From NCBI GenBank assembly GCA_016785225.1, contig JAFBJZ010000879.1, forward strand, positions 303,501-367,500: a stretch of DNA of 64,000 nt, written 5' to 3'. The translations under genes were made by a program, and so were the position numbers. This DNA is from Psettodes erumei (Eukaryota > Chordata > Actinopteri > Pleuronectiformes > Psettodidae). Below are positions 44,788 to 55,373 of the stretch, in pieces. The notes under the pieces are model-generated. The model had not been told where the DNA came from and searched no databases. It worked only from the letters and a program-made list of their open reading frames with translations. Within the stretch, counting starts at the first letter, position 1, and the number at the start of each line of letters is the position of its first letter.

Positions 44788-46510
44788 GGGCCCGAGCACC
44801 TTCAGTGCGAAGGCCCTATTGTAATTCAAGGAATTATTATTATTATTATTATTATTAGGGCCCGAGCACTTTCAGTGCGAAGGCCCTATTGTATTTCAAG
44901 GAATTATTAGGGCCCGAGCACCTTCAGTGCAAAGGCCCTATTGTAATTCAAGGGATTATTATTATTATTATTATTAGGGCCCGAGCACCTTCAGTGCGAC
45001 GGCCCTATTGTAATTCCAGGAATTATTATTAGGGCCCGAGCACCTTCAGTGCGAAGGCCCTATTGTATTTCAAGGGGTTTTTATTATTAGGGCCCGAGAA
45101 CCTTCAGTGCAAAGGCCCTATTGTATTTCAAGTAATTATTAAGGCCCGAGCACCTTCAGTGCGAAGGCCCTATTGTAATTCAAGGGATTATTATTATTAG
45201 GGCCCGAGCACGAAAACGGTACGAAGCCCTATTGTATTTCAAGGAATCATTATTAGGGCCCGAGCACCTTCAGTGCGAAGGCCCTATTGTATTTCAAGGA
45301 ATTATTAGGGCCCGAGCACCTTCAGTGCAAAGGCCCTATTGTAATTCAAGGGATTATTATTATTATTATTATTATTAGGGCCCGAGCACCTTCAGTGCGA
45401 AGGCCCTATTGTAATTCAAGGAATTATTATTAGGGCCCGAGCACCTTCAGTGCGAAGGCCCTATTGTAATTCAAGGGATTATTATCATAATTATTATTAT
45501 TATTATTATTATTATTAGGGCCCGAGCACCTTCAGTGCGACGGCCCTATTGTAATTCCAGGAATTATTATTAGGGCCCGAGCACCTTCAGTGCGAAGGCC
45601 CTATTGTATTTCAAAGGATTATTATTAGGGCCCGAGCACCGAAACGGTGCGAAGCCCTATTGTATTTCAAGGGATTTTTTTTTTTTTTTAAATTATTATT
45701 ATTAGGGCCCCAGCACCTTCAGTGTGAAGGCCCTATTGTATTTCAAAGGATTATTATTAGGGCCCGAGCACCGAAACGGTGCGAAGCCCTATTGTATTTC
45801 AAGGGATTATTATTATTTTTTTTTTTTAATTATTATTATTAGGGCCCCAGCACCTTCAGTGTGAAGGCCCTATTGTATTTCAAGGGATTATTATTATTAG
45901 GGCCCGAGCACCGAAACGGTGCGAAGCCCTATTGTATTTCAAGGAATTATTAGGGCCCGAGCACCGAAACGGTGCGAAGCCCTATTGTATTTCAAGGGAT
46001 TATTATTATTTTTTTAAAAAATTAGTATTATTAGGGCCCCAGCACCTTCAGTGTGAAGGCCCTATTGTATTTCAAGGGATTATTATTATTAGGGCCCGAG
46101 CACCGAAACGGTGCGAAGCCCTGTTGTATTTCAAGGAATTATTAGGGCCCGAGCACCGAAACGGTGCGAAGCCCTATTGTATTTCAAGGAATTATTAGGG
46201 CCCGAGCACCGAAACGGTGCGAAGCCCTATTGTATTTCAAGGAATTATTATTATTATTAGGGCCCGAGCACCGAAACGGTGCGAAGCCCTATTGTATTTC
46301 AAGGAATTATTATTATTAGGGCCCGAGCACCGAAACGGTGCGAAGCCCTATTGTATTTCAAGGAATTATTATTAGGGCCCGAGCACCTTCAGTGCGAAGG
46401 TCCTATTGTATTTCAAAGGATTATTATTATTTTTCTTTTTTTTAAAAATTATTATTATTATTATTAGGGCCCGAGCACCTTCAGTGCGAAGGCCCTATTG
46501 TAATTCGAAA
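44010..46510 (+). repeat. Array of about 40 hairpin units separated by (ATT)n
   Basis: Each unit of about 45 bp starts AGGGCCCGAGCACC and runs through AGTGCGAAGGCCCT to ATTGTATTTCAAGG or ATTGTAATTCAAGG. It is followed by an (ATT)n spacer of 2-12 triplets, giving a spacing of about 50-95 bp. I count about 40. Two variants exist: CTTCAGTGCGAAGGCCC on the left, and CGAAACGGTGCGAAGCCC, which dominates from about 45630. The second contains the perfect foldback GCACCGAAACGGTGC inside GGGC...GCCC arms. A block of about twelve units recurs with a period near 728 bp (the variant GAGAACC at 44368 and 45096; GAAAACGGTACGAAG at 44484 and 45211), so higher-order duplication occurred. Frames crossing it are not genes. 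Confidence 0.92.
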
Positions 46511-46511
46511 G

Positions 46512-46547
<36 letters not shown>

Positions 46548-48400
46548 TTTATTATTTTCACGACAATTAAATCCCATTTTTCGAGGCCTGAACATGCTCA
46601 AAAACTCACCAAATTTTGCACACGCGTCAGGTCCGGTGAAAAATTACGTATTTTAAGGATCTCCAGAATGGGCGGGGCAAAATGGCTCGGCGCCCCCTAG
46701 AAATTTTCAAATACCCCTCCCCATTGGGGTTATTTTGACCTAGGCAGATGAAATTTGGTGGGTGCATGGACAGTGCCAAGTCCTTCGAAAAAGTCTCTTG
46801 CAGCCATGACCCAAACCGTACAGGAAGTCGGCCATTTTGATATGAATATGCAAATTTTGGCCATTTTTGGCCATTTTCACGTGTTATATTTGAACGAACT
46901 CCTACTAGAGATTTCATCGTATCAGCGTCAAACTTGGTGTGCTGACTCTCGAGGCCTTAGTGATCAAAAGTTGTTAAAGGTTTTTATGGCTCGCGAAAAG
47001 TGTGGGCGTGGCGGCGCGGCAAGTTTTGATGTTTTGCCAGAAAGCACGAAACTGCCATTACTTCAGCGTATGTGGTCTGATCTCCATCAAACTTCACATG
47101 TATGATAATACTCCCTTCCCGGAGGTATTCGCATATTCATATTCATTGAAAGTCACAGCGCCACCTATTGGCGACAGGAAATCACATGTTTTGTACTTTG
47201 ATGTTCAACATCAAGTATCTAAATTCGATGAAGCTAAATTTTACTGTGATAAGCCTTGAGATAAGGTAGATGCTGGATTCAGAAGATGGCGTACTCCCTT
47301 CTCATGGCGGCCCCCGTGGCGGCGCGGCGAATTTGGATCCTTCGCCATCAACATCAAAGTGCTCTAATTTGCACATACCTTGTCCGATGTGCCTCAAATT
47401 ACATACGTATAATCAGCGCATTGGCCTGAAGAGATATATGGGACTATATGGTCCTATTGTCATAGCGCCACCTATTGGCAACAGGAAGAATATTTCAAAA
47501 ACCCCTCCCCATTGAGGTTATTTTGACCTGGGCGGATGAAATTCGGTAGGTATCTGGAACGTCCCACAACCTTCAAAAACGTCTCTTGTGGCAATGTCTC
47601 AAACCTTACAGGAAGTCAGCCATTTTGATTTGAATGTAAAAATTTGGCGTATTTTTCACCGTTTGCACGTGTTATATTTGAACGAACTCCTCCTAGAGAT
47701 TTCATCGTATCAGCTTCAAACTTGGTGTGCTGACTCTCGAGGCCTTGGTGATCAAAAGTTGTTAAAGGTTTTTATGGCTCGCGAAAAATGTGGGCATGGC
47801 GGCGCGGCGAGTTTTGATGTTTCGCCAGAAAGCACGAAACTGCCATAACTTCAGTGTACGTGCTCCGATGTCAGCCAATCTTCACATGGATGATAATAAT
47901 CCCCTCCCCGAGACATCTGCATGTTCATATTCCATAAAAGTGACAGCGCCACCTATTGGCAACAGGAAATCACATGTTTTGTACTTTGACGTTCAACATC
48001 AAGTATCTTAATCCGATGAAGCTGAATTTTACTGTGGTAAGCCTGGAGGCATGGTAGATGCTCAGTTCTGAAGATGACATTCTCCCGCCTCCTGGGGTTC
48101 CGGTGGCGGGTCAGCGAAGTTGGATCCCTCGCCATCGCCATCTAAAGCATTGTAAGTCTCAAATGCCTCATCCGATCTGCTTCAAATTACACACGTACAA
48201 TTGGGGCGGCGTCCTGAAGAGACCTGAGGGACTATGTTGTCGCATTGTTGTAGCGCCGTCTATTGGCGACAGGAGGAAATGTTCAAAAACGCCTCCCCAT
48301 CGGGGTTTTCGGGGAAATTCGGGGAATTCAGCGTCAGCCGGGTCCCCCGAGTTGGCGCAGGGGTGCGAGGGCCCGTTATCACTGCTTGCAGTTTTAATTA
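46511..48400 (+). repeat. Hairpin element, monomer 1 (two ~788-bp internal units)
   Basis: After (ATT)n the head begins CACGACAATTAAATC at 46559 and includes TTTTGCACACGCGTCAGG. Two tandem internal units of about 788 bp follow. In each, the landmark GCGCCACCTATTGGC occurs twice (47158 and 47465; 47946 and, altered, 48253). The tail ends AGGGCCCGTTATCACTGC, then TTGCAGTTTTAATT at about 48400. The landmark is itself an imperfect palindrome. Frames of about 60-130 codons on both strands show no domain and none spans a full unit, so I see no protein. Confidence 0.88.
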
Positions 48401-49299
48401 TTATTATTTTCACGACTTTTCTAGCGCATTTTCCGAGGCCTGAACATGCTTAAAAAGTCACCAAATTTTGCACACGCGTCAGGTCCGGCGAAAAATTACA
48501 TATTTTAAGGGTCTCAAAAATGGGCGGGGCAAAATGGCTCGGTGGCACCCCCTTGAAATTTTCAAATACCCCTCCCCTTTGGGGTTATTTCGACTGAGGC
48601 GGATGGAATTTGGTGGGTGCGTAGAGCATAACAAGACCTTCGAAAAGGTCTCTTGCGGCCATGACTCAAACCCAACAGGAAGTCGGCCATTTTGATGTGA
48701 ATATGCAAATTTTGGCCGTTTTTGGCCATTCGCACGTGTTGTATTTGAACGAACTCCTCCTAGGGATTTCGTTGTATCGACTTCAAACTTGGTGTACTGA
48801 CTCTCAAGGCCTTGGTGATCAAAAGTTATCAAAAGCGTTTATGGGACGTGAATGAAATGGGCGTGGCGGTATGGCGAATTTTGATGTTTCGCCAGAAAGA
48901 ACGAGACTGCCATAACTTCAGTGTACGTGCTCCGATCTCAGCCAAATTTCACATGTATGATAATAATCCACTCCTTGAGACATCTGCATAATCATATTCC
49001 ATAAAAGTGACAGCGCCACCTATTGGCGACAGGAAATCACATGTTTTGTCGTTCATATTCAACATCAAGTATCTAAATCCGATGAAGCTAAATTTTACTG
49101 TGGTAAGCCTTGAGACATGGTAGATGCAGGATTCAGAAGATGGCATGCTCTGGCCTCATGGCGGCCCCGTGGCATCACGGCAAATTTGGATCATTCGCCA
49201 TCACCATCAAAGTGCTCTATTTTGCACATACCTTGGCCGATGTGCCTCAAATTACACATGTACAATCAGAGTGGCGGCCTGAAGAGATCTATGAGACTA

Positions 49300-50510
49300 C
49301 ACTCACCGGCCACTTTATTAGGTACATCATGCTAGTAACGGGTTGGACCCCCTTTTGCCTTCAGGACTGCCTCAATTCTTCGTGGCATAGAGTCAACAAG
49401 ATGCTGGAAGCATTCCTCAGAGAGTTTGGTCCATCTTGACATGATGGCATCACACAGTTGGTGCAGATTTGTCGGCTGCACATCCATAATGCGAATCTCC
49501 CGTTCCACCACATCCCAAAGATGCTCTATTGGATTGAGATCTGGTGACCGTGGAGGCCATTTGAGTACAGTGAACTCATTGTCATGTTCAAGAAACCAGT
49601 CTGAGATGATTCCAGCTTTATGACATGGCGCATTATCCTGCTGAAAGTAGCCATCAGAAGTTGGGTACATTGTGGTCATAAAGGGATGGACATGGTCAGC
49701 AACAATACTCATGTAGGCTGTAGCGTTGCAACGATGCTCAATTGGTACCAAGGGGCCCAAAGAGTGCCAAGAAAATATTCCCCACACCATTACACCACCA
49801 CCACCAGTTGATACAAGGCAGGATGGATCCATGCTTTCATGTTGTTGACGCCAAATTCTGACCCAACCATCCAAATGTCGCAGCAAAAATCGAGACTCAT
49901 CAGACCAGGCAACGTTTTTCCAATCTTCTATTGTCCAATTTCGTTGAGCTTGTGCAAATTGTAGCCTCAGTTTCCTGTTCTTAGCTGAAAGGAGTGGCAC
50001 CCGGCTTGTCTTCTGCTGCTGTAGCCCATCTGCCTCAAAGTTTGACGTACTGTGCATTCAGAGATGCTCTTCTGCCTACCTTGGTTGTAACGGGTGGTTA
50101 TTTGAGTCACTGTTGCCTTTCTATCAGCTCGAACCAGTCTGGCCATTCTCCTCTGACCTCTGGCATCAACAAGGCATTTCCACCCACAGAACTGCCGCTC
50201 ACTGGTTATTTTTTCTTTTTTGGACCATTCTCTGTAAACCCTAGAGATGGTTTTGCGTGAAAATCCCAGTAGATCAGCAGTTTCTGAAATACTCAGACCA
50301 GCCCTTCTGGCACCAACAACCATGCCACGTTCAAAGTCACTCAAATCACCTTTCTTCCGCATACTGATGCTCGGTTTGAACTGCAGGAGATTGTCTTGAC
50401 CATGTCTACATGCCTAAATGCACTGAGTTGCCGCCATGTGATTGGCTGATTAGAAATTAAGTGTTAACGAGCAGTTGGACAGGTGTACCTAATAAAGTGG
50501 CCGGTGAGTG
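49300..50510 (-). mobile_element. Tc1/mariner element, near complete, nested in the array
   Basis: The ends CACTCACCGGCCACTTTATT and its reverse complement form a terminal inverted repeat of at least 27 bp without mismatch. TA lies on both sides (49298-49299 and 50511-50512). Length is 1,211 bp. The sequence left of it joins cleanly to the sequence right of it as ordinary hairpin-element DNA (ACTATATCG context), proving the nesting order. The element encodes one transposase on the minus strand, interrupted by a frameshift. Confidence 0.95.
49332..50362 (-). pseudogene. Tc1/mariner transposase, DD36E type, one frameshift
   Basis: The start ATG is at 50362 (MRKKGDLSDFERGMVVGARR). A helix-turn-helix follows (ISETADLLGFSRKTISRVYR, about residues 25-45), then a second DNA-binding region to about residue 120. 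A shift near 49995-50005 moves the reading to the frame 50057-49332. There the catalytic residues are seen: Asp in AWSDESRF, Asp in FQQDNAPCH and Glu in SPDLNPIEHLWD. I count 36 residues between the second Asp and the Glu, the DD36E spacing, rather than DD34E or DD34D. The total of about 340 residues is normal for the family. With perfect ends and one lesion it is among the youngest insertions here. Confidence 0.88.
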
Positions 50511-51466
50511 TATATCGTCATATTGTAATAGTGCCACCTATTGGCGAAAGGAAGAAATTTTCAAAAACCCCTCCCCATTGAGGTTATTTTGACCAAGGCA
50601 GATGAAATTTGGTCAGAGTGTGGAACGTGCCACGACCTTCAAAAAAGTCTCTTGCAGCCATGACTCAAACCTCACAGGAAGTCAGCCATTTTGATTTGAA
50701 TATGAAAATTTGATGTATTTTTCGCCATTCGCACGTGTTATATTTGAATGAACTCCTCCTAGAGATTTCATCATATCGGCTTCCAACTTGGTGTGCTGAC
50801 TCTCAAGGCCTTGGTGATCAAAAGTTAACAAATGCTTTTATGGCTCAGGAACGACATGGGCGTGGTGGCGCAGCGAATTTTGATGTTTCGCCAGAAAACA
50901 GGAAACTGACATAACTTCAGCGTACATACTCCCATTTTCATCAAACTTCCCATGTGTGATAATAATGCTGTCCCCGAGACATCTCCATAATTATATTCCA
51001 TAAAAGTGAGAGCGACACCTAGTGGTGACAGGAAATGACACGTTTTGTCCTTTGATGTTGAACGTACGGTGGCTCAATCAGACGGAGCTGAGATTTACTT
51101 TGGTGAGCCCAGAGACATGGCAGATGCTCAGTTCTGAAAATGGCATACTCCCACCTCATGGTGTCCCTGTGGCAGCATGGCGAAGTTGGATCCTTCGCCA
51201 TCGCCATCAAAAGCATTGTAAGTCGCACATGCCTCATCCGATCTGCCTCAACTTACACATGTACGATTGGGGCGGCATCCTGAAGAGATCTTAGGGACTT
51301 TGTTGTCGCATTGTTGTAGCACCACCTATTGGTGACTGGAGGAAATGTTCAAAACACCTCCCCTTTGGGCTTTTCGTGGAACCTCGGGGAATTCGGCGTC
51401 GGCCGGGTCCCCCGAGTTGGCGCAGGGGTGCGAGGGCCCGTTATCACTGCTTGCAGTTTTAATTTT

Positions 51467-53108
51467 TTTTTTCTTCTTTTCAGGACTGTTCTAGCGCATT
51501 TTTCAAGGCCTGAACATGCTCAAAAACTCACCAACTTTTGCACACGCGTCAGGTCCTGTGAAAAATTAGCTATTTTAAGGGCCCTGAAAACGGGTGGGGC
51601 AAAATGGCTCGGTGGTGCCCCCTGGAAATTTTCAAAAACCCCTCCCCGTTGAGGTTATTTTGACCGAGGCAGATGAAATTCAGTCGGTGTGTGGAACGTG
51701 CCACGACCTTCAAAAAAGTCTCTTGCAGCCATTGCTCATACCTCACAGAAAGTCAGCCATTTTGATTTGAATATTAAAATTTTACGTATTTTTTGCCAGC
51801 ACGAAAATGCCATAACTTCAGTGTACTTGGTCCAATCTCAGCCAAACTTCACATGTATGATAATCATCCACTCCTTGAAACATCTGCATAATCATATTCC
51901 ATAAAAGTGACAGCGCCACCTATTGGCGACAGGAAATCACATGTTTTGTACTTTGATGTTCAGCATCAAGTATCTTAATCTGATGAAGCTGAATTTTAGT
52001 TTGGTAAGCCTTGAGACGTTGTAGATGCTCAATTCTGAACATGGCGTGGTCCCGGCTCACAGCGTCCCCATGGGAGCATGGCGAAATTGTATCCTTTGCC
52101 ATCACCATCAAAGTGCTCTAATTTGCACATACTTTGTCCGATCTGCCTCAAATTACAAACGTACAATCAGAGTGGAAGCCTGAAGAGATCTATGGGACTA
52201 TATGGTTATATTGTCATAGCGCCACCCATTGGCGACAGAAAGAATTTTTTTTTAAAAACCCCGTTGAGGTTTTTTTTACTGAGGCAGATGAAATTCAGTA
52301 GGTATGTGGAACGTGCCACAACCTTCAAGAAAGTCTCTTGTGGCCATGACTCAAACCTTACAGGAAGTCAGCCATTTAGATTTGAAGATGAAAATTTGAT
52401 GTATTTTTCACCATTCGCATGTATTATTTTTGAAAGAACTCCTCCGAGGGATTTTATCATAGCAGCTTCAAACTTGGTGTGCTGAATTTCGAGGCCTTGG
52501 TGATCAAAAGTTATCAAAAGCTTTTATGGCTCGCGAACGTAATGGGAGGGCAGTGCAGCAAATTTTGATGTTTCGCCACAGAAAAGGAAACTGCCATAAC
52601 TTCAGCGTACATGCTCCCATCTTCATCAAATCAATCATGTATTGTAATAATACTGTCCCAGAGACATCTCCATAATCATATTCCATAAAAGTGAGAGGAC
52701 ACGTTTTGTACTTTGATGTTGAATGTATGGTGGCTCAATCAGATGGAGCTGAGATTTACTTTGATGAGCCCAAAGACATGGCAGATGCTCAGTTCTGAAA
52801 ATGGCGTCCTCCCACCTCATGGGGTCCCCGTAGCGGGTCTGAGAAGTTGGATCCCTCGCCATCACTATCGAAAGTACTGTAAGTCGCAAATGCCTCATGT
52901 GATCTGCCTCAAACGATACACGTACAATTAGGGCGGCATCCTGAAGAGATCTGCGGGACTATGTTGTGGAATTGTTGTAGCGCCACCTATTGGCGACAGC
53001 AGGAAATGTTCAAAAACACCTCCCCGTTGGGCTTTTCAGGGAAATTCGGGGAATTCGGCATTGGCGCGGGAGTGCGAGGGCCCGTTATCACTGCTTGCAG
53101 TTTTAATT
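51467..53108 (+). repeat. Hairpin element, monomer 3
   Basis: Head from about 51475 (TTTTCAGGACTGTTCTAGCG), two internal units with deletions (first at about 51635-52240; second, 52246-53010, lacking one GCGCCACC landmark near 52700), and tail ending TTGCAGTTTTAATT at 53108. Length is 1.64 kb. It abuts the protease end of the gypsy half directly. Confidence 0.87.
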
Positions 53109-53109
53109 C

Positions 53110-53921
53110 TGCATTGGGACCTTGTGATGTATTAACAAGGCGTTACCTATGTAATACCTATATAACGCTATGGGACTCGAAGGGTAATGAATTAACTTAA
53201 ACTGGATGTACTTATGGTGATTTCCAAACAGGATCAGCAGCTGGGGGGTAATGTAGCGAGATAGTGATTTTTCCATGTCTCCCATTAAGGGGACAGGCAT
53301 GAATGGGTTCCTAGAGGTTCATGGCAAATGCCAGCATTCTGTGCAACAGAAAGAGAAGTCATCTTCAGCACCTGTCAATGAAAGCAGACAGAGGAAATGG
53401 GTAGGGAGAAACACAAAGAGAGGCCTTCAGTAAAAAACTGTTTTGACTGGTGGCTGAGGAGTGAATTAGGCTCTCCAGTGACTCCTCCCCCGCTGGAGAG
53501 CCAACTTTTTTGGCCAGTCGGGGCAGGTGGCCATGTAGTGTGCCTTCTGGCTGCAGTAGAGGAATTCCCTGGAGACAAGTTGCTGGTGTTCCGTGGATGT
53601 CACACAAGCTCTTCCCACCTGCATGGCCTCTCTGAAACTACTGGGTGCTTAAGTGAGGGAGAAACCACAGGAGGGCATGTGGCTAGTTCTGCTTGGGATG
53701 AAGGGACTGCAGTTGGAGTTGGAGTATTATTACCCGCTCTGAAGTGAGTGATCAAAAACTTTTCAGAATTCTTCTGTAAAACTGGAAAAAAGATGAGAAG
53801 AGTTCCGAGGTTGCCCACTCTAAGGCCCTCCCCAAAAGTGCACTTGTTTCTCATGTTGTCCCAGGAGGATCCCTTGGTTGAATAATACCTTATGGATGGA
53901 GTCCAGTTCTGCTGGGTCCAT
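53110..53921 (-). pseudogene. Ty3/gypsy gag and protease half
   Basis: The Met at 53921 begins MDPAELDSIHKVLFNQ, a start typical of fish gypsy Gag. After a poorly conserved stretch, a zinc-knuckle remnant LYCSQKAHYMATCP lies at about 53525-53566. The expected first Cys is Phe, so C-x2-C-x4-H-x4-C has become F-x2-C-x4-H-x4-C. The protease motif begins with FID at about 53375-53383, where two bases of the Ser codon of the D-S-G active site are missing. A collinear region with GNHHKYIQFKLIHYPSSPI follows, ending at 53110 where hairpin-element DNA begins. Gag would assemble particles and the protease would cut the polyprotein; neither can work here. Confidence 0.75.
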
Positions 53922-54300
53922 GTTGTGGCCAGTGGGACCCAGATGCAGAAACAGGCTCAAGGTGGGCAGTTAAATTGGGTTTATTATCACAGAGCAGGCA
54001 GTTCTTCATCTTGGGCTAAGCGGGAGTGAAGGCAGTTGATGATTGAAAGATTGGCAATGGCAGTCCAAGCAGCAACAATTGGAGAGACCTTGAGGCACAG
54101 TGAGACAAAGGTGTGTAACAAGAAAGAGAAGCATAATATTTTCTGAGCAAGCTAGGTTCAGCCTGCACTTGTACGACATTGGTATCTGTACTATCTGGTG
54201 ATCAGTAACAGGAAGCCTGAGGTTTTAGTACTGCTCGGTGGATGGCTAACAGGCAGCTGAAGGGAGTAATTGGTGACCATGCCTCCTCATAACAGTACTG
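53922..54300 (-). mobile_element. Probable gypsy LTR and primer-binding region
   Basis: On the minus strand this lies directly upstream of the gag start. An AATAAACCC signal (plus-strand GGGTTTATT at about 53976-53984) precedes CTGCATCTGGGTCCCACT, which could be the LTR end and primer-binding site. The outer LTR boundary is not visible, and no clear second LTR was found left of 42545. Confidence 0.45.
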
Positions 54301-54409
54301 AGCTCAAGAAACCAGAAAACTCTGAAAAAATACTTGGGAATCGATGGAAGAAACCAGGAGACAATAGGGCAATGCATGTCGAACTGACAGAGGGATGTAC
54401 AAAGACTTA

Positions 54410-54479
54410 CACTGAATCGTCCACAATATTAAAACCAGTTAATATATATAACCTGTTTTAATGTTTTGGCTGCTTGGTG
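54410..54479. mobile_element. 70-bp mini-MITE, mariner-type ends only
   Basis: TA-flanked (54408-54409 and 54480-54481). It begins CACTGAATCGTCCACAATAT and ends TTTTGGCTGCTTGGTG; the two halves are imperfect reverse complements around a short AT centre. It is essentially two fused terminal repeats. Confidence 0.75.
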
Positions 54480-54481
54480 TA

Positions 54482-55274
54482 TATTCACAAGGGAGGCAGG
54501 GATAATGAGACACAGGTGGAACACATTACAAGCAGTACATATAACAGAAGACACACTAAGAGATAACTCCCAAAATAAAACAGGAAATACCCTGGTCACA
54601 AGAAAGTCTACAAAGTAAAACAAAAGTCCAGTCAAGACTCTTTCTGGGAAGAACACAATTAAATTTTTCAGCCTCGATTTTTCTCACTTTAAGCTGATCA
54701 CCGTTGTCACTGGTTGAAATAGCAAACATTAGTGGTGGTACATTGCATCAGCTGTTGCTTGGTTGTTGTCGGTTTCTGTGCTGTCTCCAGAAGAACCAAT
54801 ATTGTACCACCTCGAGTGAACATTCATGTTTCTGCAGTTCCAAAAAACAGAACAGAAAGCGATAACTTTCTTGTGGATCACATTGTGTCATTGTTAGGGA
54901 TGATATAAACTACAGGTTGAACCACCATTGGCCATCTTTCTCAAGCTCTGTTTTGTCATTGTTGAAACAACGGCATCTGTCATTTTTCATGTTAACAATC
55001 AAGTGAAACACCTTGAATGCCTTGAAAAAATATGTTGTAATTTGGCGTGAAACAAACAAAACTGAAGTGAAAATTGAGTTGCACTAATCTGTTTGCCTGA
55101 GCATCATCTGGTTATGACCCCTTTGGAGCTCTCCTAAATATTGGAGAAACAATACAAAGATAAGATGAGATAAAAGTTTGGTCTCAGTGGTTGTTGTTCA
55201 AACAAGGAAAGTCTCCTTCTCTGTCTGGAATATTCTGAACTTCTCAACATACTTCTCTCTCTGTCTGTCTGCAG
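54482..55274. other. Intronic or intergenic spacer before the SLC2A exon
   Basis: No repeat or gene is recognised, apart from the polypyrimidine tract at about 55246-55270 that belongs to the splice acceptor of the following exon. Confidence 0.5.
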
Positions 55275-55373
55275 CACCTGACCGGCTCTCTGTTGGCAGT
55301 GGCATTCCTCACTTCCTTTGGTAGCTCCATGCTTTATGGGTACAATCTGGCTGTAGTCAACTCCCCTGCTGTG
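55275..55373 (+). CDS. SLC2A-family (GLUT) transporter exon, first membrane helix
   Basis: A strong acceptor (CTCTCTGTCTGTCTGCAG) precedes 55275 and a donor (GTAAGG) starts at 55374. The exon is 99 bp, 33 codons with no partial codons at either end. It reads HLTGSLLAVAFLTSFGSSML, then YGYNLAVVNSPAV. That is the first transmembrane helix of facilitative sugar transporters, with the conserved G-S-x-x-x-G-Y-N and N-x-P. The exon length and position match the second coding exon of SLC2A genes. The FGSS(M/F)LYGYNL wording is closer to SLC2A9/SLC2A5-type (urate/fructose) members than to GLUT1-4, but the paralogue cannot be decided from 33 residues. No other exon of the gene is visible in the window. 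All family residues are intact, so it may be functional. Confidence 0.85.

Larger units (their letters stand above)
48401..51466 (+). repeat. Hairpin element, monomer 2, carrying a Tc1/mariner insertion
   Basis: Same order as monomer 1: (ATT)n, head from about 48409 (CACGACTTTTCTAGCG), two internal units, tail ending TTGCAGTTTTAATT at 51466. Removing the 1,211-bp Tc1 element and one TA leaves about 1.85 kb, the same size as monomer 1. No hairpin units separate monomers 1 and 2, only (ATT)n. Confidence 0.88.

Noticed and set aside
44010..46510. CRISPR-like array: short palindromic repeats at near-regular spacing
   Set aside because: The spacers are (ATT)n of varying length, not unique sequence; the context is animal nuclear DNA full of LINEs and LTR elements, with no cas genes.
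45660..48453. Many open frames of 60-130 codons within the hairpin element, on both strands
   Set aside because: They arise from the repeat itself, overlap in several frames and have no domain. Equivalent frames break at different places in different monomers.
53397..53747. Plus-strand frame of 116 codons
   Set aside because: The minus strand here carries the gypsy gag zinc knuckle and protease region; the plus frame has no recognisable feature.
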